Assembly (NCBI GenBank): GCA_946478775.1
Contig: CAMLDR010000231.1
Location: forward strand, 1-5,913
DNA length: 5,913 nucleotides
DNA from: an uncultured Flavobacteriales bacterium
GTDB taxonomy: Bacteria; Bacteroidota; Bacteroidia; Flavobacteriales; Crocinitomicaceae
Reading direction: 5' to 3'
Shown here in pieces: positions 1-5,913 of the stretch. Each line of letters begins with the position of its first letter. Positions within the stretch are counted from its first letter, which is position 1. The notes beneath the pieces are model-generated. The model searched no databases. It was not told where the DNA came from and worked only from the letters and a program-made list of their open reading frames with translations. The position numbers and the translations under genes are program-made.

Positions 1-3000
1 TAATTAATAAAGATGGTGGTCCTTCCGGGGCGACTATTACGCGTGAGGATATCTCGCGTCTACCGACACGTTCTGCAGCAGGTGTTGCCAGTACTGTTGG
101 TGGTGTAACGGAGAATGAAGGAACAGGAGAACTTTCTGTTCGTGGTTCTCGTTCAGATGGTACCTACTTCTTTATTGATGGTATTAAGGTGCGTGGTTCT
201 TCTAACTTGCCTAAATCGGCAATTGAAGAGGTATCGGTAATTACCGGAGGTTTGCCTGCCAACTATGGTGATGCAACCGGCGGTATTATTGCTGTAACAA
301 CTCGTGGACCATCTTCACAATACTTTGGTTCATTGGAAGGAGTAACTTCAGGATTCTACTTTAAAGGAAAAGATCCGAATGGTTATGATGGAAAAGTGAT
401 CGGATTGGATAAATTCGGATACAACCTGGTGGAAGGATTACTTTCAGGGCCGCTTTTAATGAGAAAAGATTCTACCGGAAAGAAAACAAAACCAATCTTA
501 GGGTTCTTGCTTTCTGTGAATTACACGAATGAATTGGACAGCCGACCTTTGAATGGTGGTTCTTACCGAATCAAAAAAGAGAAAAGAGATGAGTTGTTGG
601 AAAATCCGGTTAGAGCAAGTGCTACAGGGAATGGTACTTTCCACAATGCGAATTACTTGAGAGAAAGTGATTTCGAGAAAACTAAGTGGAGAATGAATGC
701 CGCTCGTTCCGTTATTTCTGCTTCTGCAAAAATTGACGTGAATACAGGGCCATCTGTAAACTTAACTTTCGGTGGATCTTTGAACTACTCTTTTGGAAGT
801 AACTATGACTTCACTAATTCCTTGTTGAACTTTACAAACTTCGGAGTGTTCAATCAATTGGATTACCGTGTTTACGGGCGTTTCACTCAGCGATTCTCTA
901 ACAACAAAGAAGGGTCAAGCTCGAAAGTGAAATCAGCGTTCTACTCAATCATGGTGGATTACTCAAAAACAAAAACTGAGATCTACGATAAAAAACATAA
1001 ATACGATTTGTTTAGTTACGGACACGTTGGGAAGTTTACAAGAAGTTTCCGTCCGACATACGAATTTAGAGATGGTGATTATTACCAAACGGCGACACCT
1101 CAGGAATACCTTGTTCAATTCGAGGCTTCTGAATCAAATGCTGCTTTGGCTGCCATTACTCAGAATTATTTTGATCTTTACGCAGGTAATCCAACAGATC
1201 ATTTCGAAACATTGCTGCAGGTTCAAAACGGACGTGCATTGAGAAACGGTGACGTTCCTACTTCTGTTTACGGAATCTGGAATAACATTGGTACTCCAAA
1301 CAATGGTTTCAGCAGACAGGAACAAGATCAGTTCCGTATTACGGGATCAGGATCAGTTAACGTCGGTGACCATTCCATCTCACTAGGTTTCGAATACGAG
1401 CAGCGTTGGGATAGAGGTTGGTCAAGTGGAAATTCAGGACCAATCGAACTTTGGACAGTTGCACGTTTGTATGCAAACAGCCACTTAACGGAGTTGGACG
1501 TAAACAATCCTACAGTAGTGAATTTTGGTTCTTACCAACAATACAGCTATGACCGTTTGAATACAGGTTATGCTTACACATCCGGTACAGGTGAGTACGG
1601 TGGTCAGGAAAACAATGACCAGCAGTCGTTCTTCGATTACAATCTTCGTGAAAAACTTGGATACAATCCGGCAGGAAATGACTTTGTTGTAATTGATCAA
1701 TACGATCCAAGCACATTCTCTTTGGACATGTTCTCACCGGATGAGTTGTTTAACCAGGGGAATAACTTCGTAAACTATTTCGGTTACGACCATACAGGTA
1801 AAAAAGTAAAAGGAAATACGGATATCAATAAGTATTTCAATGAGTTTGATGAGAACGGGAATTACAAACGCTTCATTGGTGCATTCCAACCGGTTTACAT
1901 CGCTGGTTACATCATGGATAAGTTTGCTTTCAAGGATATCGTTTTCAACGTTGGAGTACGTGTAGACGTATTTGATGCGAATCAACCGGTATTAAAGGAC
2001 AAGTATTTAGTTTATACTGCAAACAATGTGGACGAAGCTAAAGCTATGATCGCAAGTGATCCTACGAAGTATGCTAACATGCAAATTCCTGAGTCAATGG
2101 GAAGTGATTATGTAGTATATGTAGATGATGTAAACAGTCCTACCAGAATTAACGGATTTAGAAATGGTGACCAGTGGTATGATGCAAATGGTATCGCAAT
2201 TGAAGATCCAAAATTGATTCGTGGTGTAACTGGTATTTCTCCATGGTTGAAAAACCCCGCTGCAGCAAATAACTCAAGAGTAGGTGCAGATGCATTCCAG
2301 GATTACAAACCACAGATTAATGTAATGCCTCGTATCGCGTTCTCATTCCCGATTTCGGATGAAGCATCATTCTTTGCTCATTACGATATCTTGACAAAAC
2401 GTCCTACAACAGGTAACCGTTTTAACCCGATCGATTATCAATTCATCGAGTCTCGTACAAATACGATCAATAACCCGGATTTGAAACCGGAACAAACAAT
2501 CGATTACGAGATTGGTTTCCAACAGGTTTTGTCAAAAACTTCCTCTTTGAAAATTTCTGCATTCTATCGTGAACAACGTAACAACGTGCAGTTGATGAAC
2601 GTGTTTGAAGCTTACCCGAACACATACCGTACATTCGGTAACCGTGACTTCGGTACTGTAAAAGGGTTGACAATTTCTTATGACCTTCGTAGAACAGGGA
2701 ATGTTCGTATGACTGCAGCCTATACTTTACAGTTTGCTGACGGTACAGGTTCTGATGCAACTTCAGCAGCCACATTGTTGACAGGTCTTCAGACTGCAGG
2801 TTTGCCTAACTTACGTAGTGTATTCCCTTATTCTTATGATCAACGTCATACGTTTGCAATCACATTCGATTACCGTTATGGTGAAGGAGCTGATTACAAC
2901 GGACCAATGATTGGAGATGCTAAGATTTTGGAGAACACAGGTTTGAACTTGATTACCAACATCTATTCAGGTTCTCCGTATAGTTCACAAACCGGTGTTA

Positions 3001-3386
3001 CAGGAGATGCCTTGATTAATCCAAATACTTCAGGTATTACAGGAACTGTAAACGGTTCAAGACTACCTTGGCAGTACCGTTTGGATTTACAGGTAGACCG
3101 TACATTTGGAATTGATTTTGGAAAAGAAGGTAAAAAGAAATCAACATTCTTGAACGTTTATGTTCGAGTTACCAACCTTTTCAACACAATGAACGTTCTT
3201 GGTGTTTATAGAGCTACTGGTAACTGGAATGATGATGGATATTTGGCGGATGCTCAATACCAGACATCAATCCAAAACCAGTTGGATGAGCAGTCTTTCA
3301 GAGATTATTACGCAATGAAAGTGGCAAATCCGTTTAATATTAGTGCGCCAAGAACTATTCGCTTAGGGGTTAAGTTTGATTTCTAA
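1..3386 (+). CDS. TonB-dependent outer-membrane receptor, plug plus beta-barrel (5' partial)
   Basis: This gene encodes a TonB-dependent receptor, an outer-membrane beta-barrel that imports a ligand using ExbBD/TonB energy. The frame is open from the first base; the first full codon is at 3, and the cut codon before it (NTA) cannot be a stop, so the true start lies upstream. Internal GTG/ATG codons near 178-189 fall inside the plug and are not starts. In the visible 1127 residues, the plug spans about 1-102, with VRGSR at 46-50, FIDGIKV at 57-63 and YGDATGG at 88-94. The barrel follows, with GVRVDVF from 651, NPDLKPEQ at 824-831 and a C-terminal strand RLGVKFDF ending in Phe, the usual BAM signal. 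Related Bacteroidota receptors carry a signal peptide and a carboxypeptidase-regulatory-like domain before the plug; these would be outside the window. The substrate cannot be told from sequence. No frameshift or internal stop is seen. The next gene starts 19 bases downstream and is not SusD-like, which argues against a classical SusC. Confidence 0.96.
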   Translation, partial: INKDGGPSGATITREDISRLPTRSAAGVASTVGGVTENEGTGELSVRGSRSDGTYFFIDGIKVRGSSNLPKSAIEEVSVITGGLPANYGDATGGIIAVTTRGPSSQYFGSLEGVTSGFYFKGKDPNGYDGKVIGLDKFGYNLVEGLLSGPLLMRKDSTGKKTKPILGFLLSVNYTNELDSRPLNGGSYRIKKEKRDELLENPVRASATGNGTFHNANYLRESDFEKTKWRMNAARSVISASAKIDVNTGPSVNLTFGGSLNYSFGSNYDFTNSLLNFTNFGVFNQLDYRVYGRFTQRFSNNKEGSSSKVKSAFYSIMVDYSKTKTEIYDKKHKYDLFSYGHVGKFTRSFRPTYEFRDGDYYQTATPQEYLVQFEASESNAALAAITQNYFDLYAGNPTDHFETLLQVQNGRALRNGDVPTSVYGIWNNIGTPNNGFSRQEQDQFRITGSGSVNVGDHSISLGFEYEQRWDRGWSSGNSGPIELWTVARLYANSHLTELDVNNPTVVNFGSYQQYSYDRLNTGYAYTSGTGEYGGQENNDQQSFFDYNLREKLGYNPAGNDFVVIDQYDPSTFSLDMFSPDELFNQGNNFVNYFGYDHTGKKVKGNTDINKYFNEFDENGNYKRFIGAFQPVYIAGYIMDKFAFKDIVFNVGVRVDVFDANQPVLKDKYLVYTANNVDEAKAMIASDPTKYANMQIPESMGSDYVVYVDDVNSPTRINGFRNGDQWYDANGIAIEDPKLIRGVTGISPWLKNPAAANNSRVGADAFQDYKPQINVMPRIAFSFPISDEASFFAHYDILTKRPTTGNRFNPIDYQFIESRTNTINNPDLKPEQTIDYEIGFQQVLSKTSSLKISAFYREQRNNVQLMNVFEAYPNTYRTFGNRDFGTVKGLTISYDLRRTGNVRMTAAYTLQFADGTGSDATSAATLLTGLQTAGLPNLRSVFPYSYDQRHTFAITFDYRYGEGADYNGPMIGDAKILENTGLNLITNIYSGSPYSSQTGVTGDALINPNTSGITGTVNGSRLPWQYRLDLQVDRTFGIDFGKEGKKKSTFLNVYVRVTNLFNTMNVLGVYRATGNWNDDGYLADAQYQTSIQNQLDEQSFRDYYAMKVANPFNISAPRTIRLGVKFDF

Positions 3387-3405
3387 GAAAGAAAAAAATT
3401 AAAGT
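3387..3405 (+). promoter_or_regulatory. A-rich intergenic leader / translation initiation region
   Basis: The 19 bases between the receptor stop (TAA at 3384-3386) and the ATG at 3406 are almost all purine and A-rich, with A at -3, -4 and -5 and no GGAGG-like Shine-Dalgarno core. This is typical of Bacteroidota, where weakly structured A-rich leaders replace Shine-Dalgarno pairing. The gap is too short to hold both a terminator and a promoter, so the downstream gene is probably read from the same transcript. That is inference from spacing; no terminator hairpin is visible. Confidence 0.6.
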
Positions 3406-3471
3406 ATGAAACGAACATTTAAATACTTATCGCTCGCAATTACGATGTGTTTCGTTGGCCAGGCCAATGCA
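3406..3471 (+). other. Sec signal peptide of the secreted protein (22 residues)
   Basis: The first 22 codons give a basic n-region (Lys2, Arg3, Lys6), a hydrophobic core (about residues 8-18) and a signal peptidase I site Ala20-Asn21-Ala22 before Tyr23. Cys15 lies inside the core, but the residues before it do not fit a lipobox, so lipoprotein processing is unlikely. T9SS cargo first cross the inner membrane by Sec, which fits this peptide. Confidence 0.85.
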
Positions 3472-5913
3472 TACAATCATGATTTTGGGAAAGGGAAATC
3501 GGCTGGGAAGCCGAAGCCCACGGTGACGACAAAGGCTGCGAATTGTGCACCTGCGAATTACCGGAAAACTATGGAATTTAATGATGTTAGCTGTCAGTTA
3601 GAAACAGGAGGTTTGTTATTCCTGGATCGTGCGAATGGACTAGCAACATATACCGTTCCAAAAAAGAAAGGAAGTGAAACTGCAGTAACGGTTATTTATG
3701 CCGGTGCGCTTTGGATGGGTGGAACTGACGTTAACGGTCAATTGAAATTGGCTGCCGTTAAGTTCCGTGCAGATGGAAATGATTTCTGGCCAGGGCCGCT
3801 TACGGCTGAATATGGTACAGGAAATTTTGATCCGTCAGTTCCTCAGGGTGATACTGCAAGACGTGATTATGGTGATGCTACAATTGACCCGGATCAATGT
3901 TTGTTTTATGACAACATTTTTACGATCACAAAAGCAGGGGTCATTTTATTCATTACTTATAATGATTGTACAACAGGTGATTGTCCTGCTCCAACAAATG
4001 AAACGTTGGCACAGATCAACGCATGGCCGGGTAACGGAGATGTTGGTCGTGGACAAGATCAGTTTTTAGCACCATTCTATGATGTGAATAACGATATGTT
4101 CTACGAACCGGAAGAAGGTGATTACCCTTGGTATGATGATATCTTAGGTCGTAATGATATTCAATGTGGTGCCGACAGACGCGTTACTTTGTTTGGTGAC
4201 GTTACCAACTGGTGGGTATTCAACGATAAAGGAAATATCCATACGGAATCACAAGGTGAACCGATCGGAATGGAAATCCATGCTCAGGCTTTTGCTTTTG
4301 CAACGGATGATGAGATCAACAAAATGACGTTCTATAACTACGAGTTGATTAACCGTGGTACACAAACATTATTCGATACTTACTTCTCTCAATACATTGA
4401 TGCGGATTTAGGTAACTACAATGATGACTATGCAGGTTGTGACGTAACTCGTGGATTGAGTTATATGTATAATGGTGACTTGAACGATGAGCCAAACTCC
4501 GGACGTCCGGGATTTGGACAAAATCCTCCGGCAATTGGAGTAGATTTCTTTGAAGGACCTTACCAGGATGCGGATAATTCTGATAACCCTGGTCCTGTTA
4601 TGGATACAATCACTAACCAGTGGGTTATTCCAACAGTAGCTAACGCTATTGCAAACAAAGGAATTGTCTACAGAGGTTTGGGTATTGGTTATGGAGACGG
4701 AATTCCTGATAATGAGCGTTACGGGATGCGTAACTTTACCATCTACACAGGACAAAATGCTCCTGCCGGACAATCGGATCCAACTTCATCTTCTCAATTC
4801 TACAACTACATGCAGGGATTATGGCAGTTTGGAGACCAATTGTACTACGGTGGAACAGGATTCCCAGGAGCACCATGTGTGGGATCTATTGAAACAAACT
4901 ATATGTTCCCGGCAAATTCAGATACATTGAATTGGGCAACTGCAGGTGCTGATCCTGGATTTGACTGGTCAGAATTCGAGCCTTGCGGTGCTGGATCTAC
5001 ATCCAATCCATCAGGTGACCGTCGTTTCGTTCAGTCAGCAGGACCATTTACATTGCGTCCGGGAGCTGTAAACAACATTACTGTTGGTATCGTTTACGCA
5101 AGAAGCTTCGAAGGACAAATTTTCTCTTCAGTAGATGCGTTAAAAACGGCAGATACGAAAGCACAGGCTTTGTTTGATAACTGTTTCCGTATTTTGGAAC
5201 CACCTGCTGCACCGGTAATAACAATACAGGAAATGGGTAATGAGTTGATCATTATGCTGGATAACCCGGTTAACTCGAATAACTACCAGGAGAAGTACGT
5301 TGAGGAAGATATCGTGGGGATCGTTGATCCAAATGGTGCCGGTGATACTTTACCGGATGGTAGCCCGATCATCTACGACAAAAACTATCGTTTTGAAGGA
5401 TACCAAATCTACCAGTTGAAAAATGCACAGGTTGGTATTACGGATTTAGATGATGAAACCGTAGCTCGATTAGTAGCACAATGTGATATTAAAAATGGAG
5501 TGAAGCGTCTGATTAACTTTGAATTTGACGAAGAACTTGGATACTCTTTCCCTGTTGAAAAAGTGACAGGTGGAGATGAAGGAATCAAGCATACGTTCAG
5601 AGTAACTGAGGATCAGTTTGCTCAGGGTGACCGTAAATTGGTAAACTTTAAAACATACTATTATTTGGCGGTTGCTTACGGATATAACAGCTATAAGCCT
5701 TACGATCCAAGTGATGCTCAATACTTAGACGGACAGAAAAAACCATATTTACGTTCGCGTATCAACGCTGATGGTACTCCATTAGTTGGTATTCCTGCAG
5801 TGCCGCATAACGTATCACCTGAATTGGGTGGTTCACAGCCAAATTCTGTTTACGGACAAACTCCTCGCATTACGCGTTTGGATGGAACCGGAAACGGCGG
5901 GCGAGAATTGCAG
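3406..5913 (+). CDS. Large secreted protein, probable T9SS cargo of unknown function (3' partial)
   Basis: 836 codons are visible and the frame is still open at the window end. The ATG at 3406 is chosen because Lys2-Arg3, the hydrophobic stretch 8-18 and the ANA|Y site at 20-22 form a signal peptide; the later Met14 would destroy it. A Lys/Pro/Thr linker (about 23-46) follows. The body carries motifs I recall from a recurring Bacteroidota exported family: GGLLFLD (68-74), IYAGALWMGG (97-106), NDFWPGPL (125-132), the Asp-rich D226-N-N-D230 stretch ending GDYP (238-241), NWWVFND (268-274), IDADLG (331-336), AGCD (343-346), PPAIGVDFFEGP (374-385), YGDGIPDNE (429-437), NNITVGIVYAR (556-566) and ITRLDGTGNGG (822-832). 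Residues 599 to about 761 look fibronectin-III-like, starting PPAAP and ending in the strand YYYLAVAYGYN. The mature visible part has 11 cysteines. No catalytic motif is evident. Family members as I remember them end in a T9SS type A sorting domain, which would lie past the window. The gene probably shares an operon with the upstream receptor, so a surface or secreted role is likely. It is not a SusD homologue, and no lipobox is seen (ITMC at 12-15 is a poor match). Confidence 0.93.
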   Translation, partial: MKRTFKYLSLAITMCFVGQANAYNHDFGKGKSAGKPKPTVTTKAANCAPANYRKTMEFNDVSCQLETGGLLFLDRANGLATYTVPKKKGSETAVTVIYAGALWMGGTDVNGQLKLAAVKFRADGNDFWPGPLTAEYGTGNFDPSVPQGDTARRDYGDATIDPDQCLFYDNIFTITKAGVILFITYNDCTTGDCPAPTNETLAQINAWPGNGDVGRGQDQFLAPFYDVNNDMFYEPEEGDYPWYDDILGRNDIQCGADRRVTLFGDVTNWWVFNDKGNIHTESQGEPIGMEIHAQAFAFATDDEINKMTFYNYELINRGTQTLFDTYFSQYIDADLGNYNDDYAGCDVTRGLSYMYNGDLNDEPNSGRPGFGQNPPAIGVDFFEGPYQDADNSDNPGPVMDTITNQWVIPTVANAIANKGIVYRGLGIGYGDGIPDNERYGMRNFTIYTGQNAPAGQSDPTSSSQFYNYMQGLWQFGDQLYYGGTGFPGAPCVGSIETNYMFPANSDTLNWATAGADPGFDWSEFEPCGAGSTSNPSGDRRFVQSAGPFTLRPGAVNNITVGIVYARSFEGQIFSSVDALKTADTKAQALFDNCFRILEPPAAPVITIQEMGNELIIMLDNPVNSNNYQEKYVEEDIVGIVDPNGAGDTLPDGSPIIYDKNYRFEGYQIYQLKNAQVGITDLDDETVARLVAQCDIKNGVKRLINFEFDEELGYSFPVEKVTGGDEGIKHTFRVTEDQFAQGDRKLVNFKTYYYLAVAYGYNSYKPYDPSDAQYLDGQKKPYLRSRINADGTPLVGIPAVPHNVSPELGGSQPNSVYGQTPRITRLDGTGNGGRELQ
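3455..3467 (+). repeat. Short perfect inverted repeat in signal-peptide codons
   Basis: TTGGCC, one A, then GGCCAA: six-base arms around a single base. The centre is too tight for all pairs to form as an RNA hairpin. It lies across the codons for Val17 to Asn21. It may simply reflect Gly-Gln-Ala codon choice; no function is claimed. Confidence 0.4.
3499..3514 (+). repeat. Short hairpin-forming inverted repeat in linker codons
   Basis: TCGGCT, loop GGGA, then AGCCGA: a perfect six-pair stem with a four-base loop, about 93 bases after the start codon. It sits in a locally GC-rich segment coding the Lys/Pro linker. It is too short and has no T-run, so it is not an intrinsic terminator. It could slow ribosomes or affect mRNA stability, or be chance. 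Confidence 0.4.

Noticed and set aside
189..191. GTG as a start codon for the receptor
   Set aside because: The frame is open for at least 62 codons upstream and those codons encode essential plug motifs (VRGSR, FIDGIK).
2467..2775. 102-codon - strand open frame inside the receptor
   Set aside because: It is antisense to the conserved NPDLKPEQ barrel region, has no recognisable motif, and is consistent with a chance open frame opposite a long gene.
3371..3378. TAAGTTTG, matching the Bacteroidota -7 promoter element TAnnTTTG, 27 bases before the second start codon
   Set aside because: No TTG -33 element lies about 20 bases upstream, and the bases encode the conserved terminal strand of the receptor, so the match is best explained by coding.
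3439..3450. Lipobox ending at Cys15 of the secreted protein
   Set aside because: The residues I-T-M-C do not fit the L-[AS]-[GA]-C pattern, and a good signal peptidase I site (ANA|Y) follows seven residues later.
3767..4069. 100-codon + strand open frame inside the secreted protein gene
   Set aside because: It overlaps in another frame a gene with signal peptide and family motifs; its own translation is low-complexity and Gln/Met/Leu-rich with no recognisable domain.
4408..4773. 121-codon - strand open frame
   Set aside because: It is antisense to the conserved PPAIGVDFFEGP region of the secreted protein; the translation is Ser/Ile/Val/Cys-rich with no domain and no plausible leader.
3406..5913. 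SusD homologue expected downstream of a SusC-like receptor
   Set aside because: There is no lipoprotein signal or SusD-like helical TPR pattern; the motifs instead point to a large beta-rich secreted protein.

Overview
The window looks like ordinary chromosomal DNA of a Bacteroidota bacterium, most likely Flavobacteriales (Crocinitomicaceae/Fluviicola-like is a guess from memory of similar proteins). The clues are a large TonB-dependent receptor of the Bacteroidota type, a secreted protein with motifs I associate with type IX secretion (T9SS) cargo in this phylum, an A-rich leader instead of a Shine-Dalgarno sequence, and moderately AT-rich coding DNA.

Two genes on the + strand fill almost the whole window, and both are cut by its edges. 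Positions 1-3386 hold the last 1127 codons of a TonB-dependent outer-membrane receptor: the plug domain followed by the complete beta-barrel, ending in a canonical Phe-terminated strand. Its signal peptide and probable N-terminal carboxypeptidase-regulatory-like domain lie upstream. After a 19-base gap, 3406-5913 holds the first 836 codons of a large exported protein. It has a clear signal peptide, a Lys/Pro linker, a long conserved body and a fibronectin-III-like region. The reading frame is still open at the window end, where a T9SS C-terminal sorting domain is expected but cannot be seen.

The tight spacing and shared strand suggest one transcript. The likely reading is a receptor that imports an unknown ligand, co-expressed with a secreted or surface protein of unknown function. 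The partner is not SusD, so this is not a standard glycan-utilisation (SusCD) pair. I see no RNA genes, mobile elements, CRISPR arrays, terminators or convincing promoters, and there is no gene-free stretch over 300 bases. The most interesting content is the function-unknown secreted family and its pairing with a receptor that lacks a SusD partner. Nothing here clearly amounts to a new system.
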